Origin: Pedobacter polysacchareus
GTDB lineage: Bacteria; Bacteroidota; Bacteroidia; Sphingobacteriales; Sphingobacteriaceae
DNA length: 64,000 bases
Direction: 5' to 3'
Assembly (NCBI RefSeq): GCF_019802255.1
Contig: NZ_JAHYSS010000005.1
Span: 186,001 to 250,000 of the forward strand
The notes under the pieces were generated by a model. The model was not told where the DNA came from. It was given only the letters and a program-made list of their open reading frames with translations, and searched no databases. The position numbers and the translations under genes were made by a program. Position 1 is the first letter of the stretch. Each line of letters starts with the position of its first letter. This document shows positions 17,569-27,629 of the stretch, piece after piece.

Positions 17569-19541
17569 TATTTTGCTTTTTTAAGGATAATATCCGTTTT
17601 TTGATTTTGAATTATCTGACTATAAAACTCTTTTAAAGAGAAGTATTCCGAAGGATCATAAATTGGTTTATTGAGCTGCAAGAATTGGCTAAAGCTAATG
17701 ACATGATCAGAAAAGTTAGTGCTGGTCAGGTAACGGCCTCCGTTATCAGGCAAGCCAATGCTCATGTCTTTTGGCTGATCTGCCAGGCTGAAATCATCAG
17801 GGACATTTAATATGATCGTGACACGACGCTCGGAAGCGGCACCTAAATCTACCGGATAATTTCTTTCACTGAGGTTGAAAGGATTTTTGCTGGTCCGGTC
17901 AATGAAGAAGGGATTAAAGAAAATTTGGGATAGGCCATCGCTTTCCTGAGAATTGATCAGCAATTCATATTTCTCTATCAATGTTAGGTTAAGGCTATCT
18001 ACATTAATGATCTCATGGTTGGTAATGCTAATCTTTGGCATTTTTTCATCTAGTTTCTCTACATATTCAGCAATGGTACCTGCAGCTTCAATTGCTTTTC
18101 TTTTTTGTAATGCGGAGTAGCCGGTAGAATAAGTAAGGAGTTCTCCTTTTATCTTTCCATCTTTTGTTAATGTGGCTGTGAAATTATACCGGATATAATC
18201 TTTTTGGCCAGAGCTGATGTCGTACCAGTAGGATGGCTTTTTCAAGTTAATGACCCTTCCTTGTCCGTTCATACAGTGTAATGGAAGCATGCCAAAAGGT
18301 AAAAGAGGGACTGAAGCATCTAATAAATAACTTTTCTCTCCAATATTTAATTTAACGACTACATAGTTGAAATTACTGATGACAGGAAATATCTTGTTCA
18401 GCTCACCATTATTTCGGGTAGATAAAATGAGGGCTTCCGCATCGAGATCTGCAGCGCTGAGTGCAGAAATTAAAGCCAGATTGATATCTCCGGTATTTCC
18501 AGAATGGCTTTCTAATGCTTTTTTTACAGCAGTTTCGCTGTATATGCCAATATATCCGTTAGATTTTATGTTTTTCGCGATGTAATTATAGATGGCCTGC
18601 GCTTTTGAAAGATCATCTGTAGTGTGCTTTAGAATCTCAGGCATTAATTCTTTGAAAGCATCTTTCTTTTTCATCTGTGCGCCAAAAGATCGATCGGAAG
18701 TCAACTCATTGTCTACATTTTTCCAGGTTTTCGTAACATTGACTTTTCCTCCTGTTAACAACACGTAATCAGAAAGCTCAAAATAGATGGCGGAGATAAA
18801 ATTGGTGGGCGCAGTCATGTGTTCCTCTTCTATAAAGGCAGGAATGTTTTCCATAGTATAGGTCATCTTTGAGCAATCAATCTGGGTACCATTGATTCTC
18901 AGACATTCTTTACTGATTTCTGCTTTTGTGTCTTTGAGTTTTAAAGCGCCTCTAAGTACCACATTGTAATTGTATAAAGCAGGTATGGAGGCAATATACT
19001 GACTGTGTAATTTTGGGATATCAGTTTGAAAGTTCCAGCTTTTAAAGTTGAAAATATAAGGAATGTGTACGGTATAGCTATATTCAATGATACTGCCGTC
19101 CATGATATTGGGCAGCGTGAATTTGGTATTGGCGGAGTACTTACTGACTTTTTCGTTAAATACTTTTTTTAGATCCAGCTGGCTTTGTTTGAACTGACCA
19201 TCAATGAAGTTAATGGTGACTGCTTTTAGCTCAGATACCTGATCTGGCACATCGTTGTAAATGTGCTGCGGGATGCTGATGTTTGCTTGTTCATAGCCTT
19301 GCTTATTAAATATTTTCAGGCGTACATGGTAACGGTAAGCGACAACAAGCCTGCCTCCTCCAGCGTCTTCTTCTATAGCAGCAGTACCAAATTCCCGTAG
19401 GACAATCGCATTTGCATTGGAATCAATAACGGTGTTTTTCAGCGCAATGTCTTCATGTGTAATGGCTGCAAAAGGAAAGTCCTGAGCGTAAGTAGGGAGT
19501 GCAGCCAGGAGTAGAAAGGCACAGCATAAAAGGTATTTCAT
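17568..19541 (-). CDS. DUF3857 protein with degenerate transglutaminase-like domain
   Basis: 657 residues with a signal peptide (LLCCAFLLLAALPTYAQ), a DUF3857 domain and a transglutaminase-like region. At the place of the usual GDCK motif it reads NTGDINLALISAL, so the nucleophile cysteine is missing; the expected histidine site is NYVVVKL. Only the aspartate region (YLLDASVPLLPFG) looks kept. It is therefore probably not an active transglutaminase and may bind substrate or help its coupled partner. It is first of the two-gene minus-strand unit. Confidence 0.88.
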   Translation of the reverse strand: MKYLLCCAFLLLAALPTYAQDFPFAAITHEDIALKNTVIDSNANAIVLREFGTAAIEEDAGGGRLVVAYRYHVRLKIFNKQGYEQANISIPQHIYNDVPDQVSELKAVTINFIDGQFKQSQLDLKKVFNEKVSKYSANTKFTLPNIMDGSIIEYSYTVHIPYIFNFKSWNFQTDIPKLHSQYIASIPALYNYNVVLRGALKLKDTKAEISKECLRINGTQIDCSKMTYTMENIPAFIEEEHMTAPTNFISAIYFELSDYVLLTGGKVNVTKTWKNVDNELTSDRSFGAQMKKKDAFKELMPEILKHTTDDLSKAQAIYNYIAKNIKSNGYIGIYSETAVKKALESHSGNTGDINLALISALSAADLDAEALILSTRNNGELNKIFPVISNFNYVVVKLNIGEKSYLLDASVPLLPFGMLPLHCMNGQGRVINLKKPSYWYDISSGQKDYIRYNFTATLTKDGKIKGELLTYSTGYSALQKRKAIEAAGTIAEYVEKLDEKMPKISITNHEIINVDSLNLTLIEKYELLINSQESDGLSQIFFNPFFIDRTSKNPFNLSERNYPVDLGAASERRVTIILNVPDDFSLADQPKDMSIGLPDNGGRYLTSTNFSDHVISFSQFLQLNKPIYDPSEYFSLKEFYSQIIQNQKTDIILKKAK

Positions 19542-19781
19542 AAGAGCGTGTAATTTGAACGAGCAAGTTAAGTTACTTTAAGCTAAAAAAGAATTTTTGA
19601 CGTTAATTAGATTAAGGATTCTACTTTACTTTCTTAGAATGGAATTCATTGCCATGGTATTTAGTACATTACTAAATAAGTTCAGGTTTAATGGATGATT
19701 TTTACGACTTTTGAAGCGCTACCAAAGCGTTAAGAAAGGATTCTTTAGGATTCAAACCTTTAAAAATAGCAACATATACGA

Positions 19782-20777
19782 ATGAAATTAAATTTAAACC
19801 GCCCTCTTGCTTTTTTTGATCTGGAAACTACAGGTGTTAATGTAGGTGCAGATCGCATTGTTGAAATTGCCATTTTAAAAGCGATGCCCGATGGTACGGA
19901 GCAGATCAAAACGATGCGCATCAATCCTGAAATGCCAATTCCTTTAGCTTCTTCCCTGATTCATGGGATTTATGATAAGGATATTGCCAACGAACCAACC
20001 TTTAAAGAGGTAGCCGCTGAACTGGCTGAGTTTATTGGAGATGCTGATCTTGCAGGTTACAATTCCAACAGATTTGACATTCCGGTATTACTGGAAGAGT
20101 TTTTAAGAGCAGGAGTAGATTTTGATATGTCTGACAGAAAGTTTGTTGACGTACAGAATGTTTTTCACCAAATGGAACAACGCACCTTGCGTGCTGCATA
20201 TAAATTTTATTGCGATAAAGATATCGTAAATGCACACTCTGCTGAAGCAGATATTACCGCTACTTACCATGTATTGCTTGCGCAGATTGAGCGTTATAAG
20301 GATACTGAGTTTGAAGATAAACAAGGGAATATCTCTAAACCGGTTCAGAATGATGTAGATGCGCTGCATACTTTTACAAATATGAACAAACCAGTAGATT
20401 TTGCTGGCAGAATGGTATTCAATGAGCAAGGACAAGAGACTTTTAACTTCGGCAAGCATAAAGGTAAAACTGTAGAACAGGTTTTTGATACTGAGCCAAG
20501 TTATTATGCCTGGATGAGACAAGGAGATTTTCCTTTATATACCAAGAAAAAGTTAGAAGAGATCTGGGCCAGATGGAACAAGAAAAAGGAACAGCTGAAA
20601 CAGGAAAAACAACAGCAGACGGTGGTGAATAAGCCTAAGCCAGCTGTAAATTCTGGAGCAAGCAATGTAGTTAAACCTGCAGCTGCAGCATCAGCACCAC
20701 AACAAAAAAAGCCGAAACCAGCAGTTGAAGTAACTAATGACATGCTGGAACAACTGAAAATGAAATTCGGTAAATAA
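19782..20777 (+). CDS. DEDDh 3'-5' exonuclease (DnaQ/epsilon-like) with C-terminal DUF3820-type domain
   Basis: 331 residues. The exonuclease domain (1-170) has FFDLETTG (first Asp and Glu), the middle Asp in GYNSNRFDIPVL and the His-Asp pair in AHSAEADITATYHVL, all needed for two-metal catalysis. A short domain around 215-255 (FNFGKHKGKTVEQV, then YYAWMRQGDF) matches the DUF3820/putative quorum-sensing-regulated virulence factor fold. A low-complexity Lys/Gln/Ala tail follows. It may proofread or process DNA; this domain pair is frequent in Bacteroidota, but its exact job is not clear. Confidence 0.9.
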   Translation: MKLNLNRPLAFFDLETTGVNVGADRIVEIAILKAMPDGTEQIKTMRINPEMPIPLASSLIHGIYDKDIANEPTFKEVAAELAEFIGDADLAGYNSNRFDIPVLLEEFLRAGVDFDMSDRKFVDVQNVFHQMEQRTLRAAYKFYCDKDIVNAHSAEADITATYHVLLAQIERYKDTEFEDKQGNISKPVQNDVDALHTFTNMNKPVDFAGRMVFNEQGQETFNFGKHKGKTVEQVFDTEPSYYAWMRQGDFPLYTKKKLEEIWARWNKKKEQLKQEKQQQTVVNKPKPAVNSGASNVVKPAAAASAPQQKKPKPAVEVTNDMLEQLKMKFGK

Positions 20778-20794
20778 AGAAAACCCAAAAGAAG

Positions 20795-20843
20795 AAAAAG
20801 AGGCTGCCCGGAAGTTAAGAAAACTTTAGGCAACCTCTTTTTT
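20795..20843 (+). terminator. Rho-independent terminator after the exonuclease gene
   Basis: Stem AAAGAGGcTGCC / GGCAaCCTCTTTT with one mismatch, followed by a T run, 17 bp after the stop codon. Confidence 0.8.
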
Positions 20844-20860
20844 GTTAAAACAACATTTAT

Positions 20861-22729
20861 ATGATGATCAAAAGAATTTCGTTCTTTATCCTTTCTATCG
20901 GATGGTCTGTTGTAGCCACTGCGCAGCAAAGTTTACCAATCCCGCCGGAAATTCAGGCAGCTTACACTAAAGGAACCAGGGATGTTTCTGGAAAACCAGG
21001 TCCTAAATATTGGCAGAATACCGCCAATTATGATTTAAAGGTGAACTTTAATCCGGGAACGAGAGCGTTAAAAGGAGAGGTAGAAGTTGTTTATCATAAC
21101 AATAGTCCGGATACCTTAAAACAATTGTGGTTTAAACTGTACCCAAATCTGTATAAAAAAGGGGTGGAGCGCAATACTAAATTTAATAGCCGCGACTTAA
21201 ATGATGGGGTAGATATTTTAGCCATGCAGGCGGATGGTCATCAGCTGGATAAGAAAGCGATTACTATCGATGGGACTAATATGCAGGCTAGTATTGCTGC
21301 CCTGGCACCAGGAAAATCTATTAAGCTAAAAATCAGTTATCAATATGATTTGAACAAAGGTTCTCACATGCGCACCGGACAAGTCGATGAAGGTTCTCAT
21401 TTTGTAGCCTATTTCTTCCCTCGGATTGCAGTGTATGACGATATTGAAGGCTGGAATAAATATTCTTATACCGGAGATGTGGAGTTTTACAATGACTTCT
21501 GTAATTTCAAGGGGGAGATTACCGTTCCGAAAAACTATGTGGTTTGGGCAACAGGTGATTTAATGAACTCAAAACAAGTGCTGCATAAAGAGATTGCAGC
21601 ACGTTTGGCGAAAGCGGAAAAAGAAGATGCGGTTATAGATGTAATCAATGACCAGGACTTAGCCAATAAAGCAGTGACTGCAGATCAAGCTTACAATACC
21701 TGGAAATTTGACGCTAAAAATGTGACGGATTTTGTGTTTGCCACCAGTGATCATTACCTGTGGAAGTCGACCAGTTTGGTGGTTGATCCTAAAACGGGTA
21801 GAAGAACAAGGGTAGATGCGGCTTTTAATCCTATTCATAAAGATTACTATGAAGTGATCGATTTCGCCCGTCAGACGGTACATGCAATGAGTTATACTTT
21901 TCCAAAATGGCCTTTTCCATATGCACACGAAACGATTTTTGATGGATTAGACCAGATGGAATACCCAATGATGGTGAACGATAATCCGGTAGCAAAAAGA
22001 CAGGATGCCATCACACTTACAGTTCATGAAATTTTTCATACCATGTTCCCTTTTTATATGGGCATCAATGAAACCAAGTATGCCTGGATGGATGAAGGTT
22101 GGGCAACCATCGGAGAATGGCTGATTGGACCAATGATCGACACCACAATGGTGGATGAATATGGGATTGCACCTACAGGAATGACTTCAGGTACAAAAGA
22201 TGATACCCCGATTGTGACTTTAACTACAGAACTTAAAGGTTCAGGAACATTCACTAATTCTTATCCAAAACCAGGACTGGGTTATTTATTTGTGAAGGAT
22301 TACCTGGGAGACGAATTGTTTCTCAAAGCCCTGCACCATTATATTAAATTGTGGAATGGAAAACATCCGATGCCATATGATTTCTTCAACAGCATGAACG
22401 AGGGTTCCGGGAAAAACCTGAATTGGTTCTGGAAACGCTGGTTTTTTGAAGAAGGAGTGACAGATATGGCTATTGAACGTGCCGATAAAGTAGCGGATGG
22501 CTATGAGATTACCATCAAGAATAAGAGCAATAAACCTTTGCCAATTGATTTAAAATTCACTTATGATGATGATACGACTGAAGATCTTCATAAAAGTATT
22601 GGAATATGGGAAAAGGAAGCTGCTCAGGTAACGATTAAACTAAAGACAGCTAAGAAACTGGAGAAAGTGGAGTTGGGCAGTGCTCATGTGCCAGATAAAG
22701 ATAAATCGGATAATATGCTGCGTCTTTAA
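20861..22729 (+). CDS. M1 family zinc metallopeptidase, secreted
   Basis: 622 residues with a signal peptide ending near VVATAQQ. The M1 zinc site is HEIFHTMFPF with the third ligand in WMDEGWATIGE 18 residues on; the GAMEN-like substrate loop is replaced by GLDQMEYPMM, as seen in many Bacteroidota M1 members. It would act as an aminopeptidase in the periplasm or outside. Start ATG at 20861 or 20864 (tandem ATGs). It overlaps no neighbour and ends at a terminator shared with queG. Confidence 0.92.
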   Translation: MMIKRISFFILSIGWSVVATAQQSLPIPPEIQAAYTKGTRDVSGKPGPKYWQNTANYDLKVNFNPGTRALKGEVEVVYHNNSPDTLKQLWFKLYPNLYKKGVERNTKFNSRDLNDGVDILAMQADGHQLDKKAITIDGTNMQASIAALAPGKSIKLKISYQYDLNKGSHMRTGQVDEGSHFVAYFFPRIAVYDDIEGWNKYSYTGDVEFYNDFCNFKGEITVPKNYVVWATGDLMNSKQVLHKEIAARLAKAEKEDAVIDVINDQDLANKAVTADQAYNTWKFDAKNVTDFVFATSDHYLWKSTSLVVDPKTGRRTRVDAAFNPIHKDYYEVIDFARQTVHAMSYTFPKWPFPYAHETIFDGLDQMEYPMMVNDNPVAKRQDAITLTVHEIFHTMFPFYMGINETKYAWMDEGWATIGEWLIGPMIDTTMVDEYGIAPTGMTSGTKDDTPIVTLTTELKGSGTFTNSYPKPGLGYLFVKDYLGDELFLKALHHYIKLWNGKHPMPYDFFNSMNEGSGKNLNWFWKRWFFEEGVTDMAIERADKVADGYEITIKNKSNKPLPIDLKFTYDDDTTEDLHKSIGIWEKEAAQVTIKLKTAKKLEKVELGSAHVPDKDKSDNMLRL

Positions 22730-22754
22730 TCAGTGTAATTATAATTTATTCAAT

Positions 22755-22787
22755 AAAAAAGCACCATTTTCTAATGGTGCTTTTTTT
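22755..22787. terminator. Bidirectional terminator between M1 peptidase and queG
   Basis: AAAAAAGCACCATT, 4-nt loop, AATGGTGCTTTTTTT. The A and T tracts allow it to stop transcription from both sides. Confidence 0.93.
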
Positions 22788-22794
22788 GAGCATT

Positions 22795-23733
22795 TTAGTT
22801 GGTTTTTTTTATAAAATCTATATTCCGGGTTAAGCCTTTAAATTTTGTACGTTTTACGGCAGAATTCTTAAATATCGTCTTGAATACATCCTCAGTAATG
22901 TCCATCCAATCTTCTTTTTTCATGTTCAGTAAAGTCTGATTGGCTTGGAACTGAGGTTCAGTATGAGGCGTAGAAAATCTGTTCCAGGGGCATACATCCT
23001 GACATATATCACAGCCAAACATCCAGTTTTCCATTTTATCATTAAATGATTTCGGGATTTCTTCTCTGAGTTCTATGGTGAGGTAAGAAATACATTTTTT
23101 TGCATCAATAATAAAAGGGGATAAGATGGCATCGGTAGGGCAGGCATCAATACATTTTGTACAGGTACCGCAATGGTCTGTTTGAAAAGGCTGGTCATAT
23201 TCCAGCTCCAGGTCTACGATCAGCTCAGCGAGAAAAAAGAAAGAGCCACTTTTTTTATTGATGAGGTTGCTGTTTTTTCCGACCCAGCCAATACCGGCAC
23301 GTTTTGCCCAGGCACGATCTAAAACGGGAGCTGAATCTACAAAAGCACGACCAGACACCTCGCCGATTTCCTCCGAGATAAAGTTCAGTAATTGAAATAG
23401 TTTCTCTTTGATCACCAGATGGTAATCCATGCCATAAGCATATTTTGATATTTTTGGTGCTTCAGGATCTTGCTGCTGACTTTCTGGGTAATAGTTGAGC
23501 GTCAGGGAAATGACAGATTTGGCATCATCTACCAATAGCCTTGGATCCAACCTTTTGTCGAAATGATTTTCCATATAATTCATCTCTCCATGGTACTCTT
23601 TTTTGAGCCAATTTTCCAATCTTGGTGCTTCTTCCTCCAGAAAACCTGCTTTGGCAATGCCGCATTGCATGAAACCTAGTCGGAGGGCTTCCGCTTTAAT
23701 TAACGCACTATATCTTGCCGCATTGTTCAACAT
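22795..23733 (-). CDS. queG: Epoxyqueuosine reductase QueG
   Basis: About 312 residues from the ATG at 23733. Two ferredoxin-like [4Fe-4S] motifs are clear: [15 protein letters not shown] and [13 protein letters not shown]. The N-terminal cobalamin-binding domain includes [15 protein letters not shown] and [19 protein letters not shown], diagnostic of QueG. The enzyme reduces epoxyqueuosine to queuosine in the wobble position of tRNAs. A TTG at 23742 would extend the frame by three codons, but it lies inside the -7 box TATCTTTG, so the ATG is preferred. Confidence 0.95.
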   Translation of the reverse strand: MLNNAARYSALIKAEALRLGFMQCGIAKAGFLEEEAPRLENWLKKEYHGEMNYMENHFDKRLDPRLLVDDAKSVISLTLNYYPESQQQDPEAPKISKYAYGMDYHLVIKEKLFQLLNFISEEIGEVSGRAFVDSAPVLDRAWAKRAGIGWVGKNSNLINKKSGSFFFLAELIVDLELEYDQPFQTDHCGTCTKCIDACPTDAILSPFIIDAKKCISYLTIELREEIPKSFNDKMENWMFGCDICQDVCPWNRFSTPHTEPQFQANQTLLNMKKEDWMDITEDVFKTIFKNSAVKRTKFKGLTRNIDFIKKTN

Positions 23734-23739
23734 CTGATA

Positions 23740-23747
23740 CAAAGATA
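23740..23747 (-). promoter_or_regulatory. queG: Promoter -7 box of queG, almost touching the start codon
   Basis: On the minus strand it reads TATCTTTG, an exact TAnnTTTG match. With initiation 4 nt after the box the leader would be only about 3 nt before the ATG at 23733. Confidence 0.55.
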
Positions 23748-23803
23748 GGATTTACCAATAAAACCTTTTAAAAGATGCAGTGTTATTAATATAGACCAAA
23801 TCT

Positions 23804-24019
23804 ATGAATACAATGGAAAATCAAAATGATGAGAATGGCCAAGAGCCACTAAAACCACATAAGCCCATAGAAACAGATTACTCGAAGCACCAGGATGATC
23901 CCGGACCTCCTCGCAAGGCAGTGGATGAATATGATGAGAATGGCGCAGCGGTTGCGCTAAAATGGATTATTCCGGTATTGATTATTGCATTACTCATTTA
24001 CTGGCTGTTTTTTAAGTAG
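23804..24019 (+). CDS. Small tail-anchored membrane protein
   Basis: 71 residues. The first 45 are polar and proline/aspartate rich (EPLKPHKPIETDY, DDPGPPRKAVDEYDENG); the last 23 form one hydrophobic span (WIIPVLIIALLIYWLFF) and end in Lys. This is the layout of a C-tail-anchored inner-membrane protein. I do not recognise a family. It diverges from queG and is followed by a hairpin that starts at its stop codon. Confidence 0.75.
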   Translation: MNTMENQNDENGQEPLKPHKPIETDYSKHQDDPGPPRKAVDEYDENGAAVALKWIIPVLIIALLIYWLFFK

Positions 24020-24049
24020 CACCAAAACCATAAATAGTTATGGTGCTAC
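24016..24049 (+). terminator. Hairpin at the end of the small membrane protein gene
   Basis: GTAGCACCA and TGGTGCTAC pair across 16 nt; an inner ACCATAA/TTATGGT pairing is an alternative fold. No strong T run follows, so termination is likely but not certain. Confidence 0.55.
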
Positions 24050-24094
24050 GCTGAGCTTTTAATAAGAGCATGCAGCTAATTTCAGGCTTGTTTA

Positions 24095-25603
24095 CTATTT
24101 AAGTAAACGCACTTCGTAAAGATCCTTACGTCGATCTTTCAGGATTCTTACTGTTCCAAAGTGATGAATTTCATCTAATAAGTGAAGATCCACATCCACT
24201 ACCAACATCATTTCTGTATTCGGTGTTGTTTCTGCTTTTACTGCATTGGTTGGGAAAGCGAAATCTGATGGTGTAAATACCGCAGATTGCGCAAACTGGA
24301 TGTCCATATTGTTTACCTTAGGTAAATTACCCACACAACCTGCAATAGCCACATAACATTCGTTTTCTATCGCCCTTGCCTGTGCACATCTTCTTACCCT
24401 GGTGTAACCGTTTTGAGTATCCGTAAGGAAGGGTACAAACAGGATCTGCATGCCCTGATCGGCATAAATTCTGCTCAGTTCCGGGAATTCCACATCATAA
24501 CAGATTAGAATTCCTACTTTACCACAGTCGGTATCAAAAACCTGGATTTTATCACCACCTACCATTCCATAGTATTTCTGCTCATTTGGGGTAATGTGAA
24601 TCTTTCTAAATTCATCTGTTTTTCCGCTTCTATGGCACAAGTAAGTCACATTGTAGAGTTTGTTATTCTCTAATACCGGCATACTTCCGGATACTATATT
24701 TACATTATAGGATACGGCATATTCCTGCATTCTAGCTACAATCTCTTCGGTAAATTCTGCTAATTTGCGCATGGCCTCCATTTCTGGAAGGGCGTTATAA
24801 GGTTCCAGTAATGGCGTGTTAAAGAATTCAGGGAACATGATAAAGTCCGACTGGTATCCGCTTACTGCATCCACAAAGAATTTCACCTGCTCATAAAAGC
24901 CTTCAATATCTGGGAATAAACGCATTTGCCACTGCACCAATCCGATTCTAATCGTTTTTGCAGAACGTGCAGAAGCATCCACACCTCTATAGTAAATGTT
25001 ATTCCATTCTAAAAGCGTTGCATAATCTTTGGATTCATGATCTCCTGGAAGGTAGTTTTTCAATACTTTTCTAACGTGAAAATCATTAGAAAGCTGGAAG
25101 GTAAGGGTAGGGTCGAAAATCTCTTTTGCTTTTACCTTATCGATATATTGTCTGGGGGTTAAAGTATCTGCGTATTGGTGGTAGTTTGGAATTCTGCCAC
25201 CTGCAACAATGCTTTTCAGGTTTAAAGTTTCGCAAAGTTCTTTTCTGGCTTCATATAACCTACGTCCTAATCTTAGTCCACGGTATTCTGGATGTACAAA
25301 AATCTCTATGCCATACAGTACATCGCCTTCTCTATCGTGTGTAGAAAAGGAATAGTCGCCGGTAATATTTTTGTATGTATGTTTATCGCCATATTCGTCG
25401 TAATCTACAATAATAGATAAGGAACACGCCACTACTTTATCATCTACAGAGATACAGAGCTGACCTTCAGGGAATAGTTTAAGCAATCTTTCGATGCTGG
25501 CTTTGCTCCATATCTGTCCGCCTAATGTATCGTAGGCCTGGCTCATGGATTCCTTTAAATCATTATAGTCTGCTAAAGTTAGTTTTCTTAATTCTATGTT
25601 CAT
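24095..25603 (-). CDS. Fusion of GNAT acetyltransferase and carbon-nitrogen hydrolase (nitrilase superfamily)
   Basis: 502 residues. The first 200 are a GNAT domain (VHPEYRGLRLGRRLYEARKE is the acetyl-CoA loop). From about 215 to 495 is a nitrilase-type hydrolase with its Glu-Lys-Cys set: MFPEFFNTPLL, FRKIHITPNEQKYY and ILICYDVEFPE. The hydrolase would cleave an amide or nitrile C-N bond in the cytoplasm. The fusion is a known architecture, also found in other phyla; the substrate is unknown. It is last in a minus-strand run pdxH, hydroxyacyl-CoA dehydrogenase, ruvB, this gene, separated from ruvB by 54 bp. Confidence 0.93.
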   Translation of the reverse strand: MNIELRKLTLADYNDLKESMSQAYDTLGGQIWSKASIERLLKLFPEGQLCISVDDKVVACSLSIIVDYDEYGDKHTYKNITGDYSFSTHDREGDVLYGIEIFVHPEYRGLRLGRRLYEARKELCETLNLKSIVAGGRIPNYHQYADTLTPRQYIDKVKAKEIFDPTLTFQLSNDFHVRKVLKNYLPGDHESKDYATLLEWNNIYYRGVDASARSAKTIRIGLVQWQMRLFPDIEGFYEQVKFFVDAVSGYQSDFIMFPEFFNTPLLEPYNALPEMEAMRKLAEFTEEIVARMQEYAVSYNVNIVSGSMPVLENNKLYNVTYLCHRSGKTDEFRKIHITPNEQKYYGMVGGDKIQVFDTDCGKVGILICYDVEFPELSRIYADQGMQILFVPFLTDTQNGYTRVRRCAQARAIENECYVAIAGCVGNLPKVNNMDIQFAQSAVFTPSDFAFPTNAVKAETTPNTEMMLVVDVDLHLLDEIHHFGTVRILKDRRKDLYEVRLLK

Positions 25604-25657
25604 ATACCTAAAGTTTAGGAGATCAACACAGAAATGATGCCTAAAGCGGTTAATCGA

Positions 25658-26680
25658 CTAAAATAGTTGACCGGTATGTCCTGGAAAGTTCTTTTTCAGG
25701 TGCTTATAAGCAGCCTCTGTCACCTCTCTTCCACGTGAAGTACGCATCAGGAAGCCTTCTTGAATTAAGAACGGTTCATAAACTTCTTCAATGGTACCTT
25801 CGTCTTCACCTACGGCAGTGGCAATGGTTTTTAACCCTACCGGACCACCTTTAAACTTGTCGATAATGGTTACCAGGATTCTATTGTCCATTTCGTCCAG
25901 TCCGTGTTCATCTACGTTTAAGGCCTTTAGTGCATATCTGGAAATGGCGGTGTCAATCTGTCCATTGCCCTTAATTTGCGCAAAATCACGGGTACGTCTG
26001 AGTAAAGCATTGGCAATACGAGGTGTTCCCCTGCTGCGGCGTGCAATCTCATAAGCGCCTTCTTCGGTGATTGGTGTTTTTAGAATGTCTGAAGAGCGCA
26101 GGACGATGGTAGTCAATAACTTCGCGTCATAATAAGCCAGACGGGAGTTGATCCCAAACCTTGCTCTTAGCGGCGCGGTAAGGAGTCCGGAACGGGTAGT
26201 GGCACCTACTAAAGTGAAAGGGTTGAGGCTGATTTGTACGGAACGGGCATTGGGGCCACTTTCTAGCATGATATCGATTTTGAAATCCTCCATTGCAGAG
26301 TATAGGTATTCTTCTACCAATGGGCTCAGCCTGTGAATCTCATCGATGAAGAGAATATCACCTTCGTCAAGACCAGTTAATAAGCCGGCAAGGTCGCCAG
26401 GTTTATCCAACACAGGGCCTGAGGTAACTTTAATCCCTACACCCATCTCGTTGGCAATGATATAGGAGAGCGTGGTTTTGCCAAGTCCCGGAGGACCATG
26501 TAATAAAACATGGTCTAAAGGTTCTCCGCGTAACTTTGCAGCCTCTACAAAGATCTTTAAGTTCTCCATGATCTTTTCCTGTCCTGTAAAGTCTTCAAAT
26601 GCCTGCGGACGCAATACTTTTTCAATATCGCGTTCAATAGGGGTTAAACTTTCAGCGTTCGGGTCCAGATTCTCGTTCAT
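25658..26680 (-). CDS. ruvB: Holliday junction branch migration ATPase RuvB
   Basis: 340 residues, standard length. Walker A is in [19 protein letters not shown], Walker B in [12 protein letters not shown], sensor 1 in [20 protein letters not shown], and the C-terminal winged helix ends with [16 protein letters not shown]. RuvB forms the hexameric motor that with RuvA drives Holliday junctions during recombinational repair. It lies 35 bp downstream of the hydroxyacyl-CoA dehydrogenase gene on the same strand. ruvA and ruvC are not in the window. Confidence 0.98.
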   Translation of the reverse strand: MNENLDPNAESLTPIERDIEKVLRPQAFEDFTGQEKIMENLKIFVEAAKLRGEPLDHVLLHGPPGLGKTTLSYIIANEMGVGIKVTSGPVLDKPGDLAGLLTGLDEGDILFIDEIHRLSPLVEEYLYSAMEDFKIDIMLESGPNARSVQISLNPFTLVGATTRSGLLTAPLRARFGINSRLAYYDAKLLTTIVLRSSDILKTPITEEGAYEIARRSRGTPRIANALLRRTRDFAQIKGNGQIDTAISRYALKALNVDEHGLDEMDNRILVTIIDKFKGGPVGLKTIATAVGEDEGTIEEVYEPFLIQEGFLMRTSRGREVTEAAYKHLKKNFPGHTGQLF

Positions 26681-26715
26681 GGGGTAAAGTTAGTATAAAA
26701 GGCTTAAAATTGATA

Positions 26716-27606
26716 TTATTTACTAAATTTATTAGCCACAACGGCATCTTTTATGCCATTTGAATAGTTGTAAAAGCCTTCTCCGGATTTCACTCCTTTA
26801 TTTCCGGCGGTCACCATATTGACCAATAGTGGGCATGGTGCATATTTAGGGTTTCCAAAACCATCATGCAGCACGTTTAATATCGCCAGACAAACATCAA
26901 GGCCGATAAAATCTGCCAGTTGAAGTGGTCCCATTGGATGTGCCATTCCCAGTTTCATTACCGTATCAATTTCGGCAACGCCAGCTACACTTTCATATAG
27001 CGTATAGATCGCTTCATTGATCATAGGCATTAAAATACGGTTGGCTACAAAGCCCGGATAGTCATTCACTTCCACAGGCGTTTTGGCCAGTTTAGTCGAC
27101 AATTCCATTACTATCGCAGTGGTTTCATTGCTGGTCGCGTATCCTCTGATCACTTCAACCAGTTTCATCACTGGAACAGGATTCATGAAATGCATACCAA
27201 TGACTTTATCGCCGCGATTGGTTACTGAAGCTATTTTAGTAATAGAAATAGAAGAAGTATTGCTGGCCAGTATCGCTGCTGGTTTGGCAAAACTGTCGAG
27301 GTCTTTAAAGATTTTCAGCTTAAGGTCCAGGTTTTCTGTAGCGGCTTCCACGATCAGGTCAGCATCGGCAACGCCAGCCTTCATATCTGTGAAATTAACG
27401 ATGTTTTTAAGGGTATTAGCTTTGTCGGCTTCCGTAAGGGTACCTTTAGCCACCTGGCGATCCAGATTCTTAACAATCGTCCCGATGGCACGTTCTAAAG
27501 CCTCATTGTTGACATCAATTAAGTTTACCTGATAACCAAACTGCGCAAAAGTATGCGCGATTCCATTGCCCATTGTTCCTGAGCCAATCACTGCGATGTT
27601 CTTCAT
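26716..27606 (-). CDS. 3-hydroxybutyryl-CoA / 3-hydroxyacyl-CoA dehydrogenase
   Basis: 296 residues, the length of the single-function enzyme. The NAD-binding Rossmann motif is IAVIGSGTMGNGIAH; SNTSSISITKIA holds the catalytic serine region and GMHFMNPVPVMKLVEVI the catalytic histidine, followed by the C-terminal dimerisation domain (DYPGFVANRILMPMINEA). It oxidises (S)-3-hydroxyacyl-CoA in beta-oxidation or the reverse reaction in butanoate-type metabolism. No other fatty-acid genes are adjacent, so the pathway direction is open. It lies 23 bp after pdxH. Confidence 0.94.
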   Translation of the reverse strand: MKNIAVIGSGTMGNGIAHTFAQFGYQVNLIDVNNEALERAIGTIVKNLDRQVAKGTLTEADKANTLKNIVNFTDMKAGVADADLIVEAATENLDLKLKIFKDLDSFAKPAAILASNTSSISITKIASVTNRGDKVIGMHFMNPVPVMKLVEVIRGYATSNETTAIVMELSTKLAKTPVEVNDYPGFVANRILMPMINEAIYTLYESVAGVAEIDTVMKLGMAHPMGPLQLADFIGLDVCLAILNVLHDGFGNPKYAPCPLLVNMVTAGNKGVKSGEGFYNYSNGIKDAVVANKFSK

Positions 27607-27629
27607 TTATGTTTCTTTAAGGTAATAAG

